DNA from: CAILZL01 sp963748005
GTDB lineage: Bacteria; Pseudomonadota; Gammaproteobacteria; Steroidobacterales; Steroidobacteraceae
Assembly: GCA_963748005.1 (NCBI GenBank)
Contig: CAVVHH010000003.1
Coordinates: forward strand, 248,001-312,000
Direction of reading: 5' to 3'
Length of the DNA: 64,000 bases
Part shown: positions 27,328 through 35,657 of the stretch, piece by piece
How positions within the stretch are numbered: the first letter of the stretch is position 1
How the letters are laid out: every line of letters begins with the position of its first letter
Made by a program: the position numbers and the translations under genes
Notes under the pieces: generated by a model
Seen by the model: the letters and a program-made list of their open reading frames with translations, nothing else
What the model was told of the DNA's origin: nothing
Databases searched by the model: none

Positions 27328-28634
27328 CGAAGATTGTCGACATCCGTGGCCGCGAGATCATGGACTCACGCGGCAACCCAACGGTGGAAGCTGATGTGAT
27401 CCTGGTTTCCGGCATCGTGGGGCGGGCGGCAGTGCCCTCGGGTGCTTCAACCGGTACGCGCGAAGCGGTAGAGCTGCGTGACGGTGACAAGAGCCGCTTC
27501 ATGGGCAAAGGTGTTACCAAGGCCGTTGCCAATGTGAATGGTCCACTGAAAGCAGCGTTGCTGGGTCGTGACGCCACCGATCAGGCTGGCCTCGACAAGG
27601 TCATGCTCGATCTCGATGGCACCGACTTCAAGTCCAAGCTGGGCGCGAACGCGCTGCTGGCCATTTCGCTGGCAGCAGGTCATGCCGGTGCCAAATCCAG
27701 GGGGCAAAGCCTGTTCCGTTATCTCAGTCGCCCCGATATTGGTGCAGCGGCGCGCACGCTGCCGGTGCCGATGATGAATATCATCAATGGTGGTGCGCAT
27801 GCGGACAACAGCGTCGACATCCAGGAATTCATGGTTCTGCCGGTGGGCGCGCCCTCTTTTTCCGAAGCGCTGCGTTATGGCGCAGAAATTTTCCACACCC
27901 TCAAGAAAGTATTGCACGACCGCAAGCTGGCAACGTCGGTGGGTGACGAAGGTGGTTTTGCGCCCAATCTGCCATCGAATGAAGCGGCACTGGAAGTTAT
28001 TCTCGAAGCAATAGACAGGGCGGGTTACAAAGCTGGTCGACAGGTTTTCCTGGGGCTAGACGTTGCAAGCTCGGAGTTCTTTCACGATGGCCTTTACCAT
28101 CTGGAATCCGAAGGTCGCAAGTTCACATCCACACAGTTTGCCGACTATCTGGAAGGCCTGGTGGGTCGCTATCCCATCATCAGCATCGAAGACGGCATGG
28201 CCGAAGGCGACTGGGATGGCTGGTCAGTGCTGACCCAGCGTGTGGGCAAGAAAGTGCAGCTGGTGGGTGACGATCTGTTCGTGACCAATACGAAAATTCT
28301 GAAAGAGGGCATCGACAGGAAGATCGCCAACTCCATTCTGATCAAACCGAACCAGATCGGTACCTTGACTGAAACGCTGGCTGCCATCGAAATGGCCGCC
28401 AATGCCGGTTACTCCTCAGTGGTGTCACATCGTTCCGGTGAAACCGAGGATTGCACCATTGCCGATATCGCCGTGGCGACGCGCGCCACGCAGATCAAGA
28501 CCGGTTCCCTGTGTCGTTCGGATCGCATGGCCAAGTACAACCAGTTGCTGCGCATCGAAGCCGAGTTGGGCAGCGAGGCGCGGTATGCCGGCGTGGAAGC
28601 TTTCCCGGTGCCGGTGCATGGTGTGGGTTGCTAG
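27324..28634 (+). CDS. eno: Enolase
   Basis: 436 residues. Converts 2-phosphoglycerate to PEP in glycolysis; also commonly part of the RNA degradosome. MDSRGNPTVEADV at the start, the mobile loop GASTGTREAVELRD, metal ligands near VGDEGGFAPNL, ISIEDGMAEGD and VGDDLFVTN, and the catalytic Lys in ILIKPNQIGT are all present. Coupled to kdsA through an ATGA overlap. The stop codon abuts a 150-base repeat. Confidence 0.98.
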   Translation: MTKIVDIRGREIMDSRGNPTVEADVILVSGIVGRAAVPSGASTGTREAVELRDGDKSRFMGKGVTKAVANVNGPLKAALLGRDATDQAGLDKVMLDLDGTDFKSKLGANALLAISLAAGHAGAKSRGQSLFRYLSRPDIGAAARTLPVPMMNIINGGAHADNSVDIQEFMVLPVGAPSFSEALRYGAEIFHTLKKVLHDRKLATSVGDEGGFAPNLPSNEAALEVILEAIDRAGYKAGRQVFLGLDVASSEFFHDGLYHLESEGRKFTSTQFADYLEGLVGRYPIISIEDGMAEGDWDGWSVLTQRVGKKVQLVGDDLFVTNTKILKEGIDRKIANSILIKPNQIGTLTETLAAIEMAANAGYSSVVSHRSGETEDCTIADIAVATRATQIKTGSLCRSDRMAKYNQLLRIEAELGSEARYAGVEAFPVPVHGVGC

Positions 28635-28783
28635 AACCTGTCTCATGGCTACTGCGCTCGGTATCTTGTGTCGCGGCGGTGCTCGCCTGGTCAATTGGGG
28701 TGGCTCATGTATGTGCATATACACTCCGGTTCCTGCGCTCCGGCGCGACACAACCTGCCCTCGCTACGCCCTGAGACAGGTTC
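28634..28783. repeat. 150-base element with nested inverted repeats (family F, copy 1)
   Basis: GAACCTGTCTCA at the left end faces TGAGACAGGTTC at the right, and inside them TTGTGTCGCG faces CGCGACACAA. The centre contains ACTCCGGTTCCTGCGCTCCGG, shared word for word with the element after pcm. It fills the whole gap between eno and ftsB. Confidence 0.85.
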
Positions 28784-28799
28784 ATAGAGAATTTATCGC

Positions 28800-29216
28800 A
28801 TGAGAATCCTCGCGTTGTCATTGCTGGCCATTGTGCTGTTGCTGCAGTATCGGCTGTGGGTGAGCGACACTGGCATGCGTGAGGTGTGGCGGCTGCGGCG
28901 CGAAGTGGCAACGCAGCAGGACGCCAATCAGCAATTGAAGGATCGCAATCGCACGCTGGCAGCCGAAGTGCAGGATCTCAAGAAGGGCAAGTCGGCCATC
29001 GAGGAGCGCGCACGTACCGACCTTGGCATGGTGGGTTCCAATGAAACCTTTTTCCAGGTAGCGCCCGGCAGCGTAACGGCCAGCAAGACCAATAGCGTGC
29101 TGGCGGCCGCACAACCTGAGAAGCCAGAGGCGAAGACGGGTGGTGGGTACGGCGTAGCTTCCGACAAACCAGATGTAGCGCGACCGCTGACTGGCGCCAA
29201 GGCCAGCGCTCCCTGA
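28800..29216 (+). CDS. ftsB: Cell division protein FtsB
   Basis: 138 residues. The N-terminal transmembrane helix (ILALSLLAIVLLLQYRLWVS) is followed by a coiled coil (EVWRLRREVATQQDANQQLKDRNRTLAAEVQDLKKG) and the EERARTDLGMV element. FtsB bridges FtsL and FtsQ in the divisome. The tail after residue ~85 is Ala/Pro/Lys-rich and longer than in E. coli (103 residues). It follows eno, as in many gammaproteobacteria, but a repeat separates the two. Confidence 0.93.
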   Translation: MRILALSLLAIVLLLQYRLWVSDTGMREVWRLRREVATQQDANQQLKDRNRTLAAEVQDLKKGKSAIEERARTDLGMVGSNETFFQVAPGSVTASKTNSVLAAAQPEKPEAKTGGGYGVASDKPDVARPLTGAKASAP

Positions 29217-29240
29217 TCCATACCTGACCTGGAAACAGCA

Positions 29241-29966
29241 GTGAGCAGCACAACAGCCAGTACTCAGGCGGTCGGTTACTGGACGGTCATCCCGGCTGCA
29301 GGCTCTGGCCGGCGTATGGGTGGCGAGCTTCCCAAGCAATATCTGCAACTACATGGCCGTACTGTACTGCAATGGGCCTTGCAGCCTTTTCTGCTCGACC
29401 CACGTTGTCGCGCGCTTGTGTTGGCGATTGCCGCCGATGATGCGCACTGGTCAAGGCTGAACCTGCAGCACCGCAAATTGCGGCTCACCACTGGTGGCAT
29501 CGAGCGCGCTCATACGGTGCTGGCCGGACTGGAATTCCTGTTGACCGATATGCGCGCTGATCCGAATGACTGGGTGCTGGTGCACGACGCCGCCCGTCCC
29601 TGTTTGCATGTTGACGATCTTGAAGCCCTGTTGAAGGTGACTGCAACTGATGAGTCTGTGGGCGCGCTGCTGGCGACGCCCTTGGTCGATACCTTGAAGC
29701 AGGCAAGCGACGATTTGCGGGTGGAGGTCACAGTGCCGCGTACTGGACTGTGGCGCGCCCAGACGCCGCAGATGTTCCGGTTGGGGTTGCTGCGCGACGC
29801 CTTGCAGCGCGCGCGGACTGCAGGTGTTCCAGTGACGGATGAATCGTCGGCTGTTGAGGCGCTGGGACTGCGTCCTCGACTGATTGCCGGTCGTGCTGAC
29901 AACATCAAGATTACCCTGCCGGAAGATCTGCCGCTGGCGCACAGCGTCCTCGCTGCCCGTAACTGA
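29241..29966 (+). CDS. ispD: 2-C-methyl-D-erythritol 4-phosphate cytidylyltransferase
   Basis: 241 residues. Third step of the MEP isoprenoid pathway, transferring CMP from CTP. The nucleotide-binding loop is IPAAGSGRRMGGELPKQYL; VHDAARPCL and ATPLVDTLK are further motifs. GTG start with GGAAA six bases before. It begins 24 bases after ftsB and is followed by ispF, the usual ftsB-ispD-ispF order. Confidence 0.96.
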   Translation: MSSTTASTQAVGYWTVIPAAGSGRRMGGELPKQYLQLHGRTVLQWALQPFLLDPRCRALVLAIAADDAHWSRLNLQHRKLRLTTGGIERAHTVLAGLEFLLTDMRADPNDWVLVHDAARPCLHVDDLEALLKVTATDESVGALLATPLVDTLKQASDDLRVEVTVPRTGLWRAQTPQMFRLGLLRDALQRARTAGVPVTDESSAVEALGLRPRLIAGRADNIKITLPEDLPLAHSVLAARN

Positions 29967-29998
29967 TTTCTCTACCACACCGTTTACCCGGGATCGCT

Positions 29999-30490
29999 AT
30001 GCACACCACAACAAGAATTGGCCAAGGCTATGACGTGCACGCCTTTGGTCCCGGTGACCATGTCATGCTGGGTGGGGTACGGATTGCACACGTCAAGGGT
30101 GTACAAGCGCACTCCGACGGCGATGTAGTGCTGCATGCACTGTGCGATGCCTTGCTGGGGGCGCTGGCGCTGGGCGATATCGGCATGCATTTTCCGGATA
30201 CCGATCCCAGGTGGCGCGGCGCTGACAGCCGGGTGTTCCTGCGGCATATCGCCGCTCTGTTGCGTGAACGTCAGTATGACGTGGTGAACGTCGATACCAC
30301 AGTGCTGGCTGACGCGCCGCGTATGGGCAAACATCGCGACGCCATGCGCAGCAACATTGCTGAAGATCTCGGCATCGACATTGACCAGGTCAATATCAAG
30401 GCAACCACCAGCGAAGGTCTGGGTTTTATCGGCAAGCAGGAAGGGCTGGCGTGTCACGCCATTGCGTTGCTTGAACGCACGACGCCGTAA
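29999..30490 (+). CDS. ispF: 2-C-methyl-D-erythritol 2,4-cyclodiphosphate synthase
   Basis: 163 residues. Fifth step of the MEP pathway, a trimeric zinc enzyme. The zinc site is GYDVHAF plus HSDGDVVLHALCDALLGA, with DIGMHFPDTD and the CDP-binding VNIKATTSEGLGF segment downstream. Its stop shares one base with the truD start (TAATG). Confidence 0.97.
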   Translation: MHTTTRIGQGYDVHAFGPGDHVMLGGVRIAHVKGVQAHSDGDVVLHALCDALLGALALGDIGMHFPDTDPRWRGADSRVFLRHIAALLRERQYDVVNVDTTVLADAPRMGKHRDAMRSNIAEDLGIDIDQVNIKATTSEGLGFIGKQEGLACHAIALLERTTP

Positions 30491-31542
30491 TGAACAATCC
30501 CGTGACGCCTATTGCCGCACTTGGCGCACCGGTCATCAGTGCCCGTTTCAAAGTTGAACCCGAAGATTTCGTCGTCCGCGAATGGCTGGGCTTTGAACCG
30601 GATGGAGCGGGTGATTTCATGCTGCTGACGGTGCGCAAGCGCGGCGCCAACACGTTGTGGGTGGCGAAGCAGCTGGCGCGGTTTGCCAACGCCGATTCAC
30701 GCGATGTGGGGTTTGCCGGACTCAAGGATCGCCACGCGGTTACCGAACAGGCCTACACCGTGCCGTCGCGGGGCATCGAGCCGGAAGCCTGGCTGGGATT
30801 TACCGGCGAAGGTTTTCAAGTCATTGCCGCCACGCGCCAGCGTCGCAAACTCAAACGTGGCGCGCACAGGGGCAATGACTTTGAAATTGTGCTGCGCGAC
30901 GTGCAGGGCGACGAGTCGGCGCTACTGCAGCGCCTGCAGCGGATCAAGGATCTGGGTGTACCGAATTATTTCGGCGCGCAGCGTTTCGGCCATAGTGGAC
31001 ATAATCTGCGTATGGCGGAGGACTGGCTGGTGCAGGGCCAGGAGATTCGTGATCGCATCCAACGCGGATTTGCGCTGTCGGCAGCGCGCTCGCTGCTGTT
31101 CAATGCCGTGTTGCAGGCCCGGGTCGAACAGGGCAACTGGAATCAACTGTTGCAGGGAGATCTGGCTAACCTCAACGGCAGTAACAGCGTATTCGCCGTG
31201 AATGAGGTGGATGCCGCGCTGCGGCAGCGCTGTGCGGAGTTCGATATCCATCCCACCGGTCCACTGTGGGGCACCGGTGAACTGCGCGTAAGCGGTCAGG
31301 TTGCCGCGCTCGAGACTGAAGTTGTCGGCCACTACGCGGCGCTTGCACAGGGACTGGCGCACGCCGGACTGGAGCAGGAGCGGCGGGCGCTGCGCATGAA
31401 AGTGGGGAAATTCGTATGGACGCTGGCGGATTCGCGTCTCACACTCAAATTCAGACTGGGTCGCGGCGCATTTGCCACGGCGGTCATCGCGGAACTGCTG
31501 GGGACAGCCGCGAACGACTTTGGAGAAAACGAAGATGCTTGA
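30490..31542 (+). CDS. truD: tRNA pseudouridine(13) synthase TruD
   Basis: 350 residues. Isomerises U13 of tRNA. The catalytic Asp lies in VGFAGLKDRHAVTEQ, and GVPNYFGAQRFG is the second signature. The TRUD insertion domain spans about residues 155-300. It starts on the last base of ispF and overlaps the next gene by eight bases, so the three are translated as a chain. Confidence 0.96.
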   Translation: MNNPVTPIAALGAPVISARFKVEPEDFVVREWLGFEPDGAGDFMLLTVRKRGANTLWVAKQLARFANADSRDVGFAGLKDRHAVTEQAYTVPSRGIEPEAWLGFTGEGFQVIAATRQRRKLKRGAHRGNDFEIVLRDVQGDESALLQRLQRIKDLGVPNYFGAQRFGHSGHNLRMAEDWLVQGQEIRDRIQRGFALSAARSLLFNAVLQARVEQGNWNQLLQGDLANLNGSNSVFAVNEVDAALRQRCAEFDIHPTGPLWGTGELRVSGQVAALETEVVGHYAALAQGLAHAGLEQERRALRMKVGKFVWTLADSRLTLKFRLGRGAFATAVIAELLGTAANDFGENEDA

Positions 31543-32296
31543 AGAGCTCCAGCATGGTGAGGTGCGCGAAATCCGCCTCGCCCGTACACCGGCAAATGCC
31601 TTGAATCAGCCACTGGTGGTGCAGCTGACGAATCGCTTGCGTGCCGCGACGCTTGAGGGGGCGCGTGCCGTGGTGCTGTCCGGTCAGCCCGGAATGTTCT
31701 CTGGCGGGCTGGATGTGCCCATGCTCATTACCCTGGATTGGACCGAACTGCAGCGCTTCATGCGCTCGGTGCTGTCCTTACAGCACCAGCTGGCGGTGCA
31801 GCCTGTGCCGGTGGTGGCGGCGATTACCGGACATTGTGTCGCTGCTGCGGCCATCATGGCGCTGTTCTGCGATCACCGCATCATGAGTGAAGGCAGTTAC
31901 AAGATTGGTTTGAATGAGGTTGCGGTGGGCCTGTGTCCCGGGCGTATTGCCTATCAGTCGTTTCGCCGATTGGTGGGCGCGCGGCATTCCGATCACCTGA
32001 TTACCCGGGGTGAGTTCATCGATCCGGCTGAAGCTCTGCGTATTGGTCTGGTAGACCGCGTGACGACACAGGCACAGGTCATTCCTGAAGCCATCGCCTA
32101 CGCGCAGTCGTTTCTCAGCCTGCCGCAACAGGCGTTGTACGAAACCCGTCGTATTGCCCGTCAGGATCTGGTGCAGTTGTGCGATGAAGCCATGCGCGAT
32201 GACTCGGAGGAGCTGCACAAGCGCTGGTTTGGCAGCGAGGCGCAACAGGGGCTGCGTTCGCTGGCTGCCAAACTTGCCGGCAACTCGGTGAAGTGA
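31535..32296 (+). CDS. Enoyl-CoA hydratase/isomerase family protein
   Basis: 253 residues of the crotonase superfamily. The oxyanion-hole segments are SGQPGMFSGGLDV and AAITGHCVAAAAIMALFCDHRIM. The second usual acidic residue (Glu in GxxE) is not evident, so hydratase activity is doubtful and an isomerase or thioesterase role is possible. It overlaps truD by eight bases, with GGAG nine bases before the ATG. No partner fatty-acid genes nearby. Confidence 0.85.
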   Translation: MLEELQHGEVREIRLARTPANALNQPLVVQLTNRLRAATLEGARAVVLSGQPGMFSGGLDVPMLITLDWTELQRFMRSVLSLQHQLAVQPVPVVAAITGHCVAAAAIMALFCDHRIMSEGSYKIGLNEVAVGLCPGRIAYQSFRRLVGARHSDHLITRGEFIDPAEALRIGLVDRVTTQAQVIPEAIAYAQSFLSLPQQALYETRRIARQDLVQLCDEAMRDDSEELHKRWFGSEAQQGLRSLAAKLAGNSVK

Positions 32297-32306
32297 ACGC
32301 AGGAGC

Positions 32307-32379
32307 AGGTTGGGCTGAGGCTTCGAAGCCCAACAACAACTCAAATTGGACGTTGGGCTTCGAAGCCTCAGCCCAACCT
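32307..32379. repeat. 28-base perfect inverted repeat (family D)
   Basis: Arms at 32307-32334 and 32352-32379, starting AGGTTGGGCTGAGGCTTCGA and mirrored exactly, with a 17-base loop. It lies between two convergent genes and could serve as a terminator for both; there is no T-run. Confidence 0.9.
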
Positions 32380-32421
32380 ACCCGCCATCAAGTTAACGTG
32401 CTGCGAGCGCGGGCGGCGTTC

Positions 32422-32958
32422 TTAACGCGTCCTCAACAACACATACACTGCGCCACTGCCACCATCGACGGGACGTGCCGAGCCGAAGGCGCTGACCGCA
32501 TCGCATTTGCGCAACCACACGTTCACCACGTTCTTCAGCACCGGACCGCGCGGTCCGGAACGTCGTCCCTTGCCATGCACCACACGTACGCAACTGTGTC
32601 CCTGTAGCAAGGCATCCTTGATGAATTCAGCCAGCGCGCCCCGCGCCTGAATCGCGTTCATGCCATGCAGATCGGTTTCTGCCATCACCGCATACTGGCC
32701 GCGGCGCAGTTTCAGCAGCACGCGATGCGGGACATGATCGCGACGAAAGCTCAGTTCGTCACCGGTTTCCAGCAATGCGGGATCGTCCACGGCATCCAGC
32801 GATTCGCGCAATACATCCTGCTGATCGGCACGCGTGAAGCGTGCCTTGGGGCTGGGTTTGCGGGCGTTGGCGGGTGCGGGCACGCTGGCCGGCCGCGGTT
32901 GCACATCGCGCATGGCGCTGCGGAACAACTCAGCATCATCTTCGGGCGATCTGGTCAC
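32422..32958 (-). CDS. Smr-domain protein (SmrA/YfcN type)
   Basis: About 178 residues ending in a Smr domain, a nicking endonuclease or RNA-binding module: DLHGMNAIQARGALAEFI contains the D-L-H-G signature and VRVVHGKGRRS the H-G-K/R-G motif. The N-terminal ~90 residues are charged and variable. No ATG precedes the domain; the GTG at 32958 (VTRSPEDDAELFRSAM) fits family members beginning close to the ELF helix, and I chose it over an upstream TTG. Divergent from surE. Confidence 0.82.
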   Translation of the reverse strand: MTRSPEDDAELFRSAMRDVQPRPASVPAPANARKPSPKARFTRADQQDVLRESLDAVDDPALLETGDELSFRRDHVPHRVLLKLRRGQYAVMAETDLHGMNAIQARGALAEFIKDALLQGHSCVRVVHGKGRRSGPRGPVLKNVVNVWLRKCDAVSAFGSARPVDGGSGAVYVLLRTR

Positions 32959-33077
32959 GACAAGAGACCTGTCGATGTGAGGATTCCGGACGATTGAAGT
33001 ATAGTTGCCATGCCTTTGCAAGACGGCACGTACACAGTCAATCAATTGTTCAAAGACACGGCGATCACGGAATTCAC

Positions 33078-33827
33078 TTGAAGATTCTCATCAGCAACGA
33101 CGATGGCTATCGTGCCGAAGGATTACAGCAGCTGGTTGGCGCGCTCAGGGACGTGGCAAAGATCACCGTGGTGGCCCCGGAACGCAATCGCAGCGGCGCC
33201 AGTAACTCGCTGACTCTGGATGTGCCGCTGCGGGTCACGCGTTACGACGAAGATTGCTACTACATCAATGGTACACCGACCGATTGCGTGCACATGGCGA
33301 TTTCCGGCCTGCTGGAGCAGGAGCACGACATGGTGGTGTCTGGCATCAACGATGGCGCCAATCTGGGTGACGACACCTTGTACTCCGGCACGGTGGCGGC
33401 CGCGGTGGAAGGGCGCTTTCTGGGCCTGCCGGCCATCGCGGTATCGCTGGTAACCAGTGGCAACAATCACTTTGCCACGGCAGCGCGGGTTGCGGCCGAA
33501 CTGGTGATGCGTTTGCAGCGTTTGCCATTGGGCGCGGCGACCATCCTCAATGTAAACGTACCGGATCTGCCTTACGAGCAACTCAAGGGCATGCAGGTGA
33601 CGCGTCTGGGGTTCCGGCATCGTTCCGAGCCGGTCATTCGCAGTCTGGACCCCAAAGGCAAGGAAGTGTTCTGGGTGGGGCCGGCGGGGGCCGAACAGGA
33701 TGCCGGGCCGGGGACCGATTTTTTTGCCATTGCCAATGGCTATGTTTCCATCACGCCACTGCAGACGGATCTGACACGGCACTCGATGCTGGATGACCTG
33801 CGCGACTGGCTGGCAGGCCGCACATGA
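33078..33827 (+). CDS. surE: 5'/3'-nucleotidase SurE
   Basis: 249 residues. A metal-dependent nucleotidase and exopolyphosphatase. The N-terminus LKILISNDDGYRAEG holds the Asp pair, followed by the SGASNSLT phosphate loop, NGTPTDCVHMA and SGINDGANLGDDTLYSGTVAAA. The start is TTG at 33078, since this is the first codon before ISNDDG and gives the normal length. ATGA overlap with pcm. Confidence 0.95.
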   Translation: MKILISNDDGYRAEGLQQLVGALRDVAKITVVAPERNRSGASNSLTLDVPLRVTRYDEDCYYINGTPTDCVHMAISGLLEQEHDMVVSGINDGANLGDDTLYSGTVAAAVEGRFLGLPAIAVSLVTSGNNHFATAARVAAELVMRLQRLPLGAATILNVNVPDLPYEQLKGMQVTRLGFRHRSEPVIRSLDPKGKEVFWVGPAGAEQDAGPGTDFFAIANGYVSITPLQTDLTRHSMLDDLRDWLAGRT

Positions 33828-34501
33828 ATCCAGCGCGTTCAACCGGCGGTATCGGCATGACGTCGGCGCGCACGCGCGAGCGTCTGGTGCAGTTGCTGCG
33901 CGATCAGGGCATTCGCAATGCGGCGGTGCTGGAGCAGATCCGCGCCGTGCCGCGGCATCTGTTTGTCGATGAAGCGCTCGCAACACGCGCGTACGAAAAC
34001 ACCGCGTTACCGATCGGTCTGGGGCAGACCATCTCGCAGCCGTTCATTGTGGCGCGCATGACGGAGGCATTGTTCGAAGGCGCCGAGCCGCGCAAGGTGC
34101 TGGAAATCGGTACTGGCTGTGGTTATCAAACTGCGGTGCTGGCGCCACTGGTGAAGTTTTTATACAGCGTTGAACGTATCAAGGCGTTGCAGGATCGTGC
34201 CAAGCAGACACTGGCGCAGCTGGGACTGCGTAATGTGTATTTCCGTCATGGCGACGGCTTTCAGGGTTGGGCCGGACATGCGCCCTATGACGCCATCATC
34301 TGTGCGGCGGCACCCATGGAGATTCCGCAGGCATTGCTCAAGCAGCTGGGACCCGGCGGGCGCCTGGTTATTCCGGTCGGGCCCGACCAGCGCCAGGAAC
34401 TGATTCGCATCACGCGGCGCGTCGATGCACGAGGCGAAGAATTCGTGACCGAACGTCTCGGGCTGGTGGCTTTCGTACCGCTGGTCAAGGGTTTGCGTTG
34501 A
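33824..34501 (+). CDS. pcm: Protein-L-isoaspartate O-methyltransferase
   Basis: 225 residues. Repairs isoaspartyl damage by SAM-dependent methylation. The SAM loop is VLEIGTGCGYQTAVLA, preceded by the family segment TISQPFIVARMTEAL. It overlaps surE by four bases, the standard surE-pcm pair. Its stop lies at the edge of a 145-base repeat. Confidence 0.96.
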   Translation: MNPARSTGGIGMTSARTRERLVQLLRDQGIRNAAVLEQIRAVPRHLFVDEALATRAYENTALPIGLGQTISQPFIVARMTEALFEGAEPRKVLEIGTGCGYQTAVLAPLVKFLYSVERIKALQDRAKQTLAQLGLRNVYFRHGDGFQGWAGHAPYDAIICAAAPMEIPQALLKQLGPGGRLVIPVGPDQRQELIRITRRVDARGEEFVTERLGLVAFVPLVKGLR

Positions 34502-34645
34502 GGAACCTCTGCAAAACCTGCTGCGCTCGACACCTTGCACGCGTACGGTGCTCGGAATCCTCATTTATTACACATAAACTCCGGTTCCTGCGCTCCGGTC
34601 GCGTGCAAGGTGTCTTCGCTCGCGACGGTTTTTCAAAGGTTCCTT
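34501..34645. repeat. 145-base element with nested inverted repeats (family F, copy 2)
   Basis: AGGAACCT at the left faces AGGTTCCT at the right, and ACACCTTGCACGCG faces CGCGTGCAAGGTGT inside. The core ACTCCGGTTCCTGCGCTCCGG is the same as in the element after eno. The right arm holds AAAGG, the only ribosome binding site available to the following gene at 34648. Confidence 0.85.
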
Positions 34646-34647
34646 GA

Positions 34648-35331
34648 GTGTGGCCGCAATTGCGTGCGGCGTGGTTGTGCAGCACTTGTTTCCTGCTGCT
34701 GGTCGCCTGCGGCACGCAGCCCGTCAGCACTGGCACCTATACCGTACGAACCGGTGACACGCTGTATTCCATCGCCACCCGTCATGGCGTGGCAGTGCGC
34801 GATCTGGCGCGACTTAATAACATTGGCAATGACTATCTTATCTATCCCGGCCAGGTGCTGCGTTTATCGACAGCTGTAACGCCGACGCGGCAACGGGCTC
34901 CCGCCACCTCGGCTGAAACACGTCCTGTAGTCACGGCGCCACGCAGCAATATCAGATGGAACTGGCCGGCAACGGGTTCGAGTTTTGCAGCAACTACCCG
35001 ACCCAACGGCGGTGTGGGGCTGGTAATCAATGGCAGCAATGGCCAGGACATCATCACGGCGGCATCGGGCAGGGTGGTCTACACCGGTAGTGGCTTACTG
35101 GGTTATGGTCAGTTGATCATCGTCAAGCACGATGATGTCTATCTCAGTGCCTACGGACACCTCGGCTCAGTGCTGGTGCGTGAAGGTGAGCAACTGGCTG
35201 CAGGTCAGAAAATCGCCACAATGGGCAACGGGCCGGCAGGTGGCGCCATGTTGTACTTTGAAATACGTGTCAATGGGCAACCCACGGATCCGCTGGCCTT
35301 GTTGCCCATGGCGCCACAGGGGCAGAGGTAA
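34648..35331 (+). CDS. nlpD: NlpD-like lipoprotein, LysM plus degenerate LytM/M23 domain
   Basis: 227 residues. Lipoprotein signal (CSTCFLLLVACG), one LysM repeat (YTVRTGDTLYSIATRHGVAVRDLARLNNI...), a Pro/Thr linker, and a C-terminal M23 fold (ASGRVVYTGSGLLGYGQLIIVKHDDVYLSAYGHL). The zinc ligands are incomplete: the usual HxxxD is NGQD and the final HxH region reads YFEIR, as in E. coli NlpD, an amidase activator rather than an enzyme. GTG start at 34648. It follows surE-pcm as usual, but rpoS, the usual next gene, is absent. Confidence 0.88.
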   Translation: MWPQLRAAWLCSTCFLLLVACGTQPVSTGTYTVRTGDTLYSIATRHGVAVRDLARLNNIGNDYLIYPGQVLRLSTAVTPTRQRAPATSAETRPVVTAPRSNIRWNWPATGSSFAATTRPNGGVGLVINGSNGQDIITAASGRVVYTGSGLLGYGQLIIVKHDDVYLSAYGHLGSVLVREGEQLAAGQKIATMGNGPAGGAMLYFEIRVNGQPTDPLALLPMAPQGQR

Positions 35332-35566
35332 ATGTTAAGAATTTGTCATGAATGTGTTGCACGAACAAATAGGTTTGTGCAGTATGCGCCACCAGCTGCA
35401 ACCAATAAGCAGCGACGGCCTCGCTGGATGCAGGGCTACCGAGAGAAGACGCGGGCATGGAGGGGGATTCGAGGCACAGTGCGAACAAGAACAAGAGCAG
35501 AAGAATAACAAGAATTGCCGCAGGCCAGGCGTAAGCATGTGGCGGCGGATGTTCGAACAACTTCAT
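35270..35566 (-). CDS. Possible small membrane protein (doubtful)
   Basis: A 98-codon frame beginning MKLFEHPPPHAYAWPAAILVILLLLFLFALCLESP, with one convincing transmembrane helix and no recognisable domain after it. A purine-rich GAGAGAAG lies about 11 bases before the ATG. Its last ~60 bases run antisense into nlpD, which counts against it, and its start lies inside a 16-base inverted-repeat element (35438-35587). I list it because of the helix and because nothing else explains this 315-base gap. Confidence 0.25.
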   Translation of the reverse strand: MKLFEHPPPHAYAWPAAILVILLLLFLFALCLESPSMPASSLGSPASSEAVAAYWLQLVAHTAQTYLFVQHIHDKFLTFTSAPVAPWATRPADPWVAH

Positions 35567-35587
35567 TCGTTCGCGTCTTCTCTCGGT
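35438..35587. repeat. 150-base segment bounded by 16-base perfect inverted repeats
   Basis: ACCGAGAGAAGACGCG (35438-35453) and CGCGTCTTCTCTCGGT (35572-35587) are exact reverse complements 118 bases apart. The spacing is larger than a simple hairpin, and the ends look like terminal repeats of a miniature element. No flanking target duplication is clear. Confidence 0.5.
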
Positions 35588-35600
35588 GGTCTTGCATGGA

Positions 35601-35657
35601 GGCAGGTTTCAAACCTGTCTTTTTCATTTGAGCGGCAAGGCGGGTTTCAAACCTGTC
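35601..35657. repeat. Two copies of a GGTTTCAAACC palindrome (family G)
   Basis: GGCAGGTTTCAAACCTGTC (35601-35619) and GGCGGGTTTCAAACCTGTC (35639-35657) are tandem copies of a short palindrome, separated by a T-rich spacer. The second copy contributes the last codons (RQV) and the TGA stop of the convergent gene that ends at 35647. Confidence 0.75.
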
